Positions 6,250 through 14,153 of a stretch of 48,481 nt of DNA are shown in pieces. Position numbers and translations under genes: made by a program. The DNA is from Natronomonas sp. CBA1123 (GTDB taxonomy: Archaea > Halobacteriota > Halobacteria > Halobacteriales > Haloarculaceae): positions 1 to 48,481 of the forward strand of contig NZ_WPCC01000025.1 of NCBI RefSeq assembly GCF_009741925.1, given 5' to 3'. Within the stretch, counting starts at the first letter, position 1. Every line of letters starts with the position of its first letter. Under the pieces are notes generated by a model. The model made no database searches. It was not told the origin of the DNA and was given only the letters and a program-made list of their open reading frames with translations.

Positions 6250-8691
6250 ATGGCTATCGATGACGCTGACGGCGGAGAGGCCGGTACCGGGGGACCGGCC
6301 GTCGACGCCACCGACGCGGAGTCGGCGGAGTTGGAGGCGGAGGCCGATTCGGCGTCCGAACCCGAACCCGAAGAATCCGACCCCGCAGTCGTCGGTGAGT
6401 ACGACTGGGAGGATTTCAAGGAGGAGTATTTTTACGACGAACAGGGCAATGCCCCCGCCGACGAGGAGTTCGACCCCGCGGAGTACCTCGGCTTCGACCC
6501 CGAGGACACGAGCGAAATCGTCGGCGCTGCCGGCCTCGGTTCCACCCAACTCACCGACATCGCAAACGAGCGGACCGTCCGCGTCAACCCTGAACTCGAC
6601 GAGGACGCTTTCTTCGCCGACGCCGACGGCAACACCACCGTCGTCAACCGCTACGACCTCGAGAAGGCCGTCCCACAGGAGAAGAAACACCACTTCCGAG
6701 AGGTCGACCGCTACTGGGTGAACAAACCGTACGCCTTCGTCATCATCTTCCACTCCGAGAAGGAAAACGAAAAGAAGTACTACGTCATCGAGCCGCATCT
6801 CACCCCCATCGAGTCCGACCTCCGGGAGTTCCTCTCCGGGAAACTGAAAACCGCAATCAAGTACTCCAGCGACGACGTCGTCGTCGAGGGCGACGAAGAC
6901 GCCCGCGCCAGCGTCATCGAACGGGAGACCCACGCCTTACTGGACCGATACGACCTCTACGACGACGGTGCGGTCCCCGACGACGAGTCACTCGTCGACA
7001 GCGTCAAAGGAATGCTCGGACTCGAGGACGACGAGGAGACCGAACGCGAAACCGAGGCCGCGGAACTGCAGGGCGTCGAGGCCCGACCCGAACCCGCCAT
7101 CATCGAGGAGGACTCGAAGACGCTCACCCAATACCAAATCGAGAAGATACTGTACCTCCTGAAGCGGGACTTCATCGGCTTCGAGCGCATCGACGGCATC
7201 AAACACGACATCAACATCGAGGACATCTCGTGTGACGGCTACAACTCCCCCGTCTTCGTGTATCACTCCGACTACGAGCAGATTATCTCGAACATCTACC
7301 ACGGCGAGGAGGAACTCGACGACTTCGTCGTCAAGATGGCCCAACGCTCCGGGAAGGGTATCTCCAAACGAAGCCCGCAGGTCGACGCGACGCTGCCGGA
7401 CGGCTCGCGCTCGCAGTTGACCCTCGGCCGGGAGGTATCCGACCACGGGACGAACTACACCATCCGGCAGTTCAAGGACGTTCCCTTTACGCCCGTCGAC
7501 CTCATCAACTGGAACACCTTCTCGCTGGAGGAGATGGCCTTCCTGTGGCTCTGTATCGAGAACCACAAGTCGCTCATCTTCGCCGGCGGTACGGCATCCG
7601 GGAAGACCACCTCGCTGAACGCCGTCTCGCTTTTCATCCCCTCGAAGGCGAAAATCGTCTCCATCGAGGACACCCGGGAGGTCGAACTCCCCCAGCGCAA
7701 CTGGATTGCGAGCGTCACCCGACCCTCCTTCTCCGACGGCGACAAAGGCGACGTCGACGAGTTCGACCTGCTGGAGGCCGCACTCCGGCAGCGGCCCGAG
7801 TACATCGTCATGGGCGAGATTCGTGGCGAGGAGGGTCGGACGCTGTTCCAGGTCATGTCGACCGGTCACACCACGCTGACGACGTTCCACGCTGACTCCG
7901 TCGGCGAGGTCATCAAGCGCTTCACCACCGACCCCATCAACGTCTCGAAGACGATGTTCACCGCCTTGGACCTCGTCTCGATTCAGACCTCCACCCGAGT
8001 GCAGGGCAACAAGGTCCGCCGGAACAAGTCGCTGACCGAAATCAACCACTACGACCCCGAAAACGACGAAATCAACGTCCAAGACGTCTACCAGTGGCAG
8101 GCCGAAAGCGACGAGTTCCTCCAGATGGGCGAGTCGAACACGTTGGACGAAATCATGTTCGACCGCGGGTGGACCCGTGAAGAAGTCGACGAGGAGATTT
8201 TCATGCGTAAAATCGTCCTCGCGTACCTCATCGACAATGGCCTGAACACCTACACGCAGGTCGCGGCGACGCTGCAGGCGTTCATCAACGACCCCGAGAG
8301 CATCCTCACCATCATCGCCAACGACGACCTCGAACGCTCCCTGGAAGACCTCCGGGAGATGGAGTCGGTCGAAATCGACATCGACCCCGACAAGGAGGCG
8401 ATGGTGCCGCGTCCCTCCGCCGGCGAAGAGATGCACGAACACTGCCAGGAGATTCTCGACGAGGCGACGGACCTCCTGGATAGCTACCGCGGCAAGGAAG
8501 TCGAGGAGGGCATCGCCGGTGTCCTCGAAATCGAGGAGGCCGACGACATCGAACCGCCGGACGACGATGACGACGGCGAGGACTTCAGCACCGGCGGGTT
8601 CTCCTTCGATGCGGCCGGGGGAACCGAGGAGTCGACCGGCGACGGTGAGGCGGCGCCGGACGGCGGGGAGGAGGACGGAGCCGACCGATGA
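6250..8691 (+). CDS. Type II/IV secretion system ATPase (PilB/GspE superfamily, archaeal pilus)
   Basis: A hexameric-type secretion ATPase of 813 residues that should power assembly of a type IV pilus-like filament at the inner face of the membrane. Walker A is GGTASGKTT at residues ~446-454. The Walker B/Asp-box region follows in YIVMGEIRGEEG and the His box in STGHTTLTTFHADS. An acidic ~120-residue N-terminal extension and an acidic C-terminal tail flank the core, both common in haloarchaeal PilB proteins. The frame opens at GTG 6244, but ATG 6250 (MAIDDADGG) is the better start. The last four bases overlap the platform-protein start (ATGA). It resembles haloarchaeal PilB3-type ATPases from memory; I have not checked the subtype. 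Confidence 0.93.
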   Translation: MAIDDADGGEAGTGGPAVDATDAESAELEAEADSASEPEPEESDPAVVGEYDWEDFKEEYFYDEQGNAPADEEFDPAEYLGFDPEDTSEIVGAAGLGSTQLTDIANERTVRVNPELDEDAFFADADGNTTVVNRYDLEKAVPQEKKHHFREVDRYWVNKPYAFVIIFHSEKENEKKYYVIEPHLTPIESDLREFLSGKLKTAIKYSSDDVVVEGDEDARASVIERETHALLDRYDLYDDGAVPDDESLVDSVKGMLGLEDDEETERETEAAELQGVEARPEPAIIEEDSKTLTQYQIEKILYLLKRDFIGFERIDGIKHDINIEDISCDGYNSPVFVYHSDYEQIISNIYHGEEELDDFVVKMAQRSGKGISKRSPQVDATLPDGSRSQLTLGREVSDHGTNYTIRQFKDVPFTPVDLINWNTFSLEEMAFLWLCIENHKSLIFAGGTASGKTTSLNAVSLFIPSKAKIVSIEDTREVELPQRNWIASVTRPSFSDGDKGDVDEFDLLEAALRQRPEYIVMGEIRGEEGRTLFQVMSTGHTTLTTFHADSVGEVIKRFTTDPINVSKTMFTALDLVSIQTSTRVQGNKVRRNKSLTEINHYDPENDEINVQDVYQWQAESDEFLQMGESNTLDEIMFDRGWTREEVDEEIFMRKIVLAYLIDNGLNTYTQVAATLQAFINDPESILTIIANDDLERSLEDLREMESVEIDIDPDKEAMVPRPSAGEEMHEHCQEILDEATDLLDSYRGKEVEEGIAGVLEIEEADDIEPPDDDDDGEDFSTGGFSFDAAGGTEESTGDGEAAPDGGEEDGADR

Positions 8692-10709
8692 GCCTCCAGT
8701 CGGCGGGCGGGGCCTCCTCGGGCGGGACCGACGTCCTCGCTGACCTGTTTTATCCGCTCTACCAGCGGCTGTTCGACGACGACAGCGACTTCGTCGCGAA
8801 CCTCGAGACGAAACTGGCAGAGGCACGTATCCCGGAGACCGTCGAAATATACCTCTCGAAGTCGCTCGCGTTGGGCGTCATCACCGGGTTCATGCTGTGG
8901 GTCGTCGGGACGCTGCTCGGCTACGGGCTCGTCACGTTCGTCATCACCGAGCCGCCGACGTTCCTCGCGTTGCCGATGCCCGAGCCGTACCTCTCCATCG
9001 TCAACTCTCTGAAACTACCGTTCATCATCGTCGTCTCGGGGCTGTTCTTCGGCTCCATCGGGTTCGGGTCGGCCTTCGGCGGGATGGTCGCCAAACCGTA
9101 CCTCGACTCCGACGCCCGGAAACGCGAAATCAACGTCCTGCTGTCCGACTCGGTGTCGTTCATGTACGCGCTGTCGGTCGGCGGCCTCAACCAACTCGAA
9201 ATCCTCCAGGCGATGGCGAAAGCCGACGACACCTACGGCGAGGTGGCAAAGGAGTTCCAGTCCATCGTCCTCGAAACGGAGTACTTCGACACCGACTACC
9301 GGACGGCCGTCAGGAACCAGGCACTACAGACGCCGTCCGACGAGTTGAGCCAGTTCCTGACGGACATGCTCTCTATCATCAACTCGGGCGGTGACATGGA
9401 GAAATTCCTCGAAGACCAGAAGGAAAAGCACATGCGGACCTCCAAGCAGGAACAGCAGATGGTCCTTGAGACGCTGGAACTCTTCGGCGAGATGTACATG
9501 ACGCTGTCGCTGTTTCCCCTGCTTCTCATCATCATCCTCGTCATCATGTCGATGCTCGGAGAAGCCCAGGACATGCTGCTGTACGGCACCGTCTACGGGC
9601 TGATTCCGCTCATCGGCGTGGGCTTTCTCGTTCTCGTCTCGACGGTCGTCCAAGACGAGGTCGGCGACGGCTACCTCTCGGTCGAGGACGGCGAAATCGT
9701 CGACGAATCCGAGAAGATGTTCGACCTCGGTATCGCCGAGAGCTACGCCGGCCGCTACGGCATCTTCGACCGAATCAAATCCAAGGAGGGGACCTACGTC
9801 ACGCTGAACCTACTGAAACAGCCTCACCTGTTCTTCCGGGATTACCCGCTTGCGGTGCTCGCGATTACGTTCCCGGCGTCGCTCGTGCTGTTGGCGTTTA
9901 CCGTCATGGCCGGCTTTGCGCCGACGACGTTCGACGGGGTCGTGAGTGCGCCGGTCAGGGGGACGTTCTTCCTGATATACCTCCCGCTGTACGTCAATTT
10001 CGTTCCACTGACGATATTCCACGAGTGGAACGTCCGTTCCCGGAACTCGATTACGAACAAGCTCTCCGACAACCTCCGGAAACTGTCGAGCGCCAACGAC
10101 ACCGGGATGACACTGTTGGAGTCGCTGAAAGTCGTCGCCGACACCTCCTCGGGGCGGCTCGCCGAGGAGTTCCGAACGATGCACGCGAAGGTGAACTACG
10201 GGACGAGTCTCAAGACGGCCCTCCGGGAGTTCAACAACAAGTACCACATCCCGCGGCTGGCCCGGACCGTGAAACTCATCTCGAAGGCCCAAGAGGCATC
10301 CAGCCAGATTACGCAGGTGCTTTCGACGGCGGCACAGGCCTCCGAGAATCAAGACGACATCGAGCGCAACCGCAAGTCGCAGACGCGAATGCAGATGGTC
10401 ATCATCATCATGACCTACGTCACGCTTCTCGGGGTGATGGCCCTACTGAAGGTGGAGTTCCTGGATACGATGGCGGGCCTGACCCAGCAGGCCGCCGAGG
10501 CCGAAAGCGGCGGGGGCGGCGGGGGCGGACAGTTCGGCGGCGGCCTCGACATCGAGATGCTGACGATGTTGTTCTTCCATGCGGTCACACTCCAGGGTAT
10601 CATCTCGGGATTCATCGCCGGCTACATCCGCGACGTGAGCCTCATGGCGGGACTGAAGTACGTCGTCGTGTTGCCGACGCTCGCGCTCATCGTGTTCATG
10701 ATGGTGTAA
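8688..10709 (+). CDS. Type II secretion system F family protein (pilus membrane platform, PilC/TadC-like)
   Basis: A 673-residue polytopic membrane protein that pairs with the ATPase and forms the platform on which pilin subunits assemble. It contains two T2SF modules: one around residues 155-295 (LSVGGLNQLEILQAMAKADD, then paired TM helices) and one around 455-590 (LRKLSSANDTGMTLLESLKV), with hydrophobic segments near residues 60-85, 100-130, 265-320, 385-440, 565-585 and at the end. A glycine-rich linker (ESGGGGGGG) lies at ~606-615 before the last two helices. A double-module, ~670-residue layout is typical of euryarchaeal pilus platforms. It overlaps the ATPase by 4 bases and is followed 4 bases later by the prepilin-like gene series. 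Confidence 0.92.
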   Translation: MSLQSAGGASSGGTDVLADLFYPLYQRLFDDDSDFVANLETKLAEARIPETVEIYLSKSLALGVITGFMLWVVGTLLGYGLVTFVITEPPTFLALPMPEPYLSIVNSLKLPFIIVVSGLFFGSIGFGSAFGGMVAKPYLDSDARKREINVLLSDSVSFMYALSVGGLNQLEILQAMAKADDTYGEVAKEFQSIVLETEYFDTDYRTAVRNQALQTPSDELSQFLTDMLSIINSGGDMEKFLEDQKEKHMRTSKQEQQMVLETLELFGEMYMTLSLFPLLLIIILVIMSMLGEAQDMLLYGTVYGLIPLIGVGFLVLVSTVVQDEVGDGYLSVEDGEIVDESEKMFDLGIAESYAGRYGIFDRIKSKEGTYVTLNLLKQPHLFFRDYPLAVLAITFPASLVLLAFTVMAGFAPTTFDGVVSAPVRGTFFLIYLPLYVNFVPLTIFHEWNVRSRNSITNKLSDNLRKLSSANDTGMTLLESLKVVADTSSGRLAEEFRTMHAKVNYGTSLKTALREFNNKYHIPRLARTVKLISKAQEASSQITQVLSTAAQASENQDDIERNRKSQTRMQMVIIIMTYVTLLGVMALLKVEFLDTMAGLTQQAAEAESGGGGGGGQFGGGLDIEMLTMLFFHAVTLQGIISGFIAGYIRDVSLMAGLKYVVVLPTLALIVFMMV

Positions 10710-10713
10710 TAAA

Positions 10714-11304
10714 ATGGACTCACGAACCCGCGCACAGACGACGCTCGATTTCGCCATCGCGATGGGAATCTTCCTGCTCGCGGTGTCGTTCGTGTTCACG
10801 TTCATTCCCTCGCTCACCGCGCCGTTCGTCGACGGCGACCAGGACCAAAGCGTCGCCTCCGACCGGGTCGCGAGTCACCTCTCGGAGGGGGCGTTGGGAG
10901 ATCCGGACGAACCGTTCGTCGTCAACCAGACCTGTGCGACGGTGTTCTTCGACGAGACCCAACAGGATTACACCGACATTCCGGCCGGCTGTGGGTACAA
11001 CGGGACGGGCCACAACGAACGGGTGGGGCTCAGCAACCGACTCGACCTCCGAATCGAGTTGCTGCACGTCGACCCCAACAAGACCGGCAGCGACCGTTAT
11101 CGGGTGGTGTGTGTCGACTCTAGCGACAATATCATCCACGAAGACAACGCCACCACCTCCTGCGAGACCGAGTATCAAATCGGCGAGGAACCACCCGACA
11201 CGGACTCGATTACCGTCGCCCGCCGCGTGATGACTGTCCCGGGCTGTTCGTTCGGCGCCGACGTACAGTCGTGTGACGTAACGCTCCGGGTGAGCGTGTG
11301 GTAA
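10714..11304 (+). CDS. Prepilin-like protein 1, Cys-rich, class III signal peptide
   Basis: A 196-residue secreted or filament-associated protein. The N-terminus carries a class III (PibD-type) signal: charged TR-A followed by Q at predicted cleavage A7/Q8, then QTTLDFAIAMGIFLLAV, the hydrophobic stalk helix of a pilin. The acidic residue at +5 is Asp. The soluble domain has six cysteines in loose pairs (TCATV, AGCGYN, RVVCVD, TSCET, PGCSF, QSCDV), suggesting extracellular disulfides. It starts 4 bases after the platform gene and is part of the same operon. I believe this family is catalogued as DUF7287, a number given from memory and unchecked. Role as minor pilin or assembly factor is inferred. 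Confidence 0.85.
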   Translation: MDSRTRAQTTLDFAIAMGIFLLAVSFVFTFIPSLTAPFVDGDQDQSVASDRVASHLSEGALGDPDEPFVVNQTCATVFFDETQQDYTDIPAGCGYNGTGHNERVGLSNRLDLRIELLHVDPNKTGSDRYRVVCVDSSDNIIHEDNATTSCETEYQIGEEPPDTDSITVARRVMTVPGCSFGADVQSCDVTLRVSVW

Positions 11305-11305
11305 C

Positions 11306-11887
11306 ATGCGTGGGCAAGCCTACACCTTGGAGTCGGTCATCGCCGCCGTGTTGATAGTGACGAGTCTCGTGTTCGCCCTGCAGGTGACGGCGGTGACGCC
11401 GCTGTCGGCGAGTACCTCGAACCAACACATCGAGAACCAACAGCGTGCCTCTGCGGCGGGCGTGCTCACTGCCGCGGAGGAAGCGGGCGTGCTGAAGGAC
11501 GCCGTCCTGTACTGGAACGACACCGCCGCCGAGTTCGACGAGGCCGAGCGGCGAATCTACTACACCAACGGCGAACCCCCCAACGAGTTCGGCAACATCA
11601 CCGACCGGTCGTTCGGTGGCCGCGGCCTCGCCGTGAACGTCGTCCTGTATCCGGGCGGCGACAACGGACCGGTCCCGATGGTGTACCGTGGGGAACCGAG
11701 CGACAACGCGGTCAGCGCGAGTCGGACGGTAGTGCTGTTCGACGACGACAACCTGACCGCGCCCGGCCACGAGTCAACTACCGTCAAGAACGCCGCAACC
11801 TACGGGGAGTACATCCCCGAGGACACCGGAAACAGCGGGTCGGTGTACAACGTCGTCCGCGTCGAGGTGGTCGTATGGCGGATGTAG
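11306..11887 (+). CDS. Prepilin-like protein 2, class III signal peptide
   Basis: A 193-residue protein whose very short leader, MRG, is followed by QAYTLESVIAAVLIVTSLVF, so the predicted peptidase site is G3/Q4 with Glu at +6. The hydrophobic helix runs to about residue 28. The remainder is an acidic beta-rich domain with no cysteine (NEFGNITDRSFGGRGLAVNV is a recognisable central stretch) and ends in VRVEVVVWRM. It begins 1 base after the previous stop and overlaps the next gene by 13 bases, so it is firmly within the operon. I recall this family as DUF7288 (unverified). It is likely a minor pilin or pseudopilin; no enzymatic motif is visible. Confidence 0.83.
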   Translation: MRGQAYTLESVIAAVLIVTSLVFALQVTAVTPLSASTSNQHIENQQRASAAGVLTAAEEAGVLKDAVLYWNDTAAEFDEAERRIYYTNGEPPNEFGNITDRSFGGRGLAVNVVLYPGGDNGPVPMVYRGEPSDNAVSASRTVVLFDDDNLTAPGHESTTVKNAATYGEYIPEDTGNSGSVYNVVRVEVVVWRM

Positions 11888-12936
11888 GGCAGCGAGGCCA
11901 ACTCATCTTGGTCACCGGACTCCTCATCGCCGTCATCCTCATCGGACTCGCGCTCGTGGTCAACGGAGCCATCTACACCGAGAACCTCTCGACGCGGGAG
12001 TCCAGTAACGAACCGCGGGAGGCGCTCGAACAGCGTCACGTCACCGAGGGAGACGTTCAATCGCTTATCGACACGGCGAACCGAAACGCGACGACCGACG
12101 ACTACGGTGTGGTGCGCGACGCTTTCGTCGATGGCTTGACGCTGTGGGCCGACTCACAGCGCGCCGAGAAACTCCGGACGGGTCGGCTCGTGTCGACCGA
12201 ACTGAACTCGACGACGGAGGGGACACAGATTCGGCAGACGAACGCCTCCCGGAACCTCACGGCAGGTGGGAGCCTCGCCGGCGATGCGAACTGGACGCTC
12301 GTCGAAGACACGACCGAGGCCGGCCCGTTCGTCCTCGATATCGACCGGGCGAGTCTACTCAACATCACCGACTTCGATACGCTTTCCGACCCCCTCGCTG
12401 CCGTCAGCGACAACGCGTTTCACGTCTCAGTCGAGACGACCAGTGGAACGTGGAAGGTGTACCTGTTCCGGGACGGCACTGCCGGTGAAGTGTATCTCTA
12501 CGTCGTCGACCCCGGCGAAGATATCGGTGCCCTATCGGACTTGAGCGCCCTCGTCTCGAACTCCTGTGTTGCGGGTGCGACCGGGTCGAGTGCGACCGTC
12601 GATTTCCGTGAGCCGCGGTTCGGCACCGACGCCACCGACTGTCCCGAACTCGACTTCTACAACACGAGCGTCGTCGGTACGGACCACCACATCCACTACC
12701 GGAACGCTCGGACGAGCGCAATCGGACTGCTGGGAGAGACTGACCGTGCGCGAGGAACCTACGAACTCGTCGTCGACACGCGCGCCGACCGGACGCCCTA
12801 CTACGGGCCGGGAACTGCTGTGAATCCGCGCGCGCGTAGCATCATCCACGCGGTGACGGTCGACGCCGAGTTCAGAAGCGACGGCGTCGTCCACGGGAGC
12901 GACGAAATCGAGGCCGAATGGAGCGTGGTAAAATGA
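11875..12936 (+). CDS. Prepilin-like protein 3, large, class III signal peptide
   Basis: A 353-residue protein with leader MADVGQRG and predicted cleavage G8/Q9 before QLILVTGLLIAVILIGLALV. The ~330-residue external domain is rich in Asn-X-Thr/Ser sequons (for example NRNAT, NSTTEG, NASRNLT, NITDF), so N-glycosylation is plausible. A cysteine pair (SNSCVAG and TDCPELD) falls in its second half. It is the largest of the operon's five prepilin-like proteins and overlaps the preceding gene by 13 bases and the next by 4 (ATGA). I recall the family as DUF7261 (unverified). Its size suggests a tip or adhesin-like minor pilin, which is inference. Confidence 0.83.
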   Translation: MADVGQRGQLILVTGLLIAVILIGLALVVNGAIYTENLSTRESSNEPREALEQRHVTEGDVQSLIDTANRNATTDDYGVVRDAFVDGLTLWADSQRAEKLRTGRLVSTELNSTTEGTQIRQTNASRNLTAGGSLAGDANWTLVEDTTEAGPFVLDIDRASLLNITDFDTLSDPLAAVSDNAFHVSVETTSGTWKVYLFRDGTAGEVYLYVVDPGEDIGALSDLSALVSNSCVAGATGSSATVDFREPRFGTDATDCPELDFYNTSVVGTDHHIHYRNARTSAIGLLGETDRARGTYELVVDTRADRTPYYGPGTAVNPRARSIIHAVTVDAEFRSDGVVHGSDEIEAEWSVVK

Positions 12937-13391
12937 CCGGGGGAGACCGTGCGGTGTCGCCGGTGTTCAGCTACGTGTTGACGCTCGGTATCACGACGAT
13001 TCTCATCGTCGGGCTGTTGGTCGCCGCGACCGGCTACGTCGACGACCAGCGACGACAGACGACCGAAAACCAGCTGCAGGTAATCGGACAACAGCTGTCG
13101 GCGGACATCTCGGCCGCCGACCGACTCGCGCGGACGAACGGCGCCGAAGACGTTGCCATTCGACGCGACCTTCCGGACAGAATCGTCGGGTCGTCGTACA
13201 CGATAACCGTCAAGAACGACAGCAACGGGCCAACCGAGTACTACCTCGAACTGTCGACGCCCCGACCGGACGTCACGGTTACAATCGGCATCGCCTCGAT
13301 GACCGACCTCGCGACGAACGGCGTCGGGGGTGGCGAGGTAGTCGTCAGCTACGACTCGGCCGACGATGAACTGGAGGTGTCGAATGAGTAG
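12933..13391 (+). CDS. Prepilin-like protein 4, classical archaeal pilin N-terminus
   Basis: A 152-residue protein. ATG 12933 overlaps the upstream stop as ATGA and begins MTGGDRAVSPVFSYVL, giving predicted cleavage A7/V8. The RAVSPV motif is the one seen in major haloarchaeal pilins, followed by a hydrophobic helix to about residue 30. Then comes a Gln-rich amphipathic helix (QRRQTTENQLQVIGQQ) and a small beta domain. A GTG/ATG further upstream (12918) would add five residues inside the preceding gene and is less likely. I recall the family as DUF7266 (unverified). Its size and signal make it the best candidate in this operon for an abundant filament subunit. Confidence 0.82.
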   Translation: MTGGDRAVSPVFSYVLTLGITTILIVGLLVAATGYVDDQRRQTTENQLQVIGQQLSADISAADRLARTNGAEDVAIRRDLPDRIVGSSYTITVKNDSNGPTEYYLELSTPRPDVTVTIGIASMTDLATNGVGGGEVVVSYDSADDELEVSNE

Positions 13392-14148
13392 TGACGAGCG
13401 GGCGGTCAGCGAGGTCGTCGGGTTCGTCCTCGTGTTCACGCTCGTCATCGGGACGGTTACCATCGTCTACGCCGGCGGGTTCAGCGGATTAGACGCCACG
13501 CGCGACGCCGAGCGCGTCAACAACGCCGAGCGGGCCTTCGACGTGATGGCGAACAACTTCGAACAGCTCGCCAGCGGTGACGCGCCGAACCGGGCGACCG
13601 AAATCAAGCTCTCGGAGGCCTCGCTGTCGACGACGTCGAACCGCCTGACCACGATTAACGCGTCGGGAATCGACAGTGCTGCGGGGGCCAATCCGGTGGC
13701 GATACGGTACGATTCAGGGACTGGCAGCCAAATCGTCTACGAGTTGGGCGCCGTGATACGAGTCGACGACGGGAACGCGGTGATGATTCGCGAGCCGGAT
13801 TTCCTCTTTGCCGACAACCGAACCGTCGTTCGATACATTTCGCCCCGCGGAAGCGGTCAAGGGGTCGGCGGGTCGACGACGACGCTCGTTCGGGGCGAGA
13901 AACAGAGCACCGCGTTGTTGGCTACCCAAAGCCCCGCGACGAACGTGACGATACGGATGCGGACCCATCCCGAGCGGGCGCCGGTGTGGGCGTCGTACTT
14001 CGAGCGGGAAATCGAGGCCGCAACTGGGAGCTCCATCGACTGTGATACGACCAGCGTCGACGCGACGACCGACCGAGTCGTCTGTTATGGGTTCACCGTC
14101 GACTCCTTGGCAGTCTCGCGGGTCCGTGTCGACGTGGAACTGACCTGA
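13384..14148 (+). CDS. Prepilin-like protein 5 (DUF7289-like), class III signal peptide
   Basis: A 254-residue protein starting at ATG 13384, inside the end of the previous gene (8-base overlap). The leader MSSDERA is followed by VSEVVGFVLVFTLVIGTVTI, with predicted cleavage A7/V8. A long amphipathic helix (ERVNNAERAFDVMANNFEQL) precedes a beta-rich domain. Near the C-terminus it has WASYFEREIEAATG then a Cys-containing segment, a pattern also seen in the large prepilin-like protein encoded at 14154-15617 (WRNYFQERTDG). The two are therefore probable homologues. I recall the family as DUF7289 (unverified). It ends the operon; the convergent neighbour's stop is 5 bases away. Confidence 0.83.
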   Translation: MSSDERAVSEVVGFVLVFTLVIGTVTIVYAGGFSGLDATRDAERVNNAERAFDVMANNFEQLASGDAPNRATEIKLSEASLSTTSNRLTTINASGIDSAAGANPVAIRYDSGTGSQIVYELGAVIRVDDGNAVMIREPDFLFADNRTVVRYISPRGSGQGVGGSTTTLVRGEKQSTALLATQSPATNVTIRMRTHPERAPVWASYFEREIEAATGSSIDCDTTSVDATTDRVVCYGFTVDSLAVSRVRVDVELT

Positions 14149-14153
14149 CGGCG

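Noticed and set aside
6988-8826. 612-residue minus-strand open frame over the pilus ATPase
   Set aside because: Antisense of a gene with clear Walker motifs; in GC-rich genomes such long antisense frames are expected.
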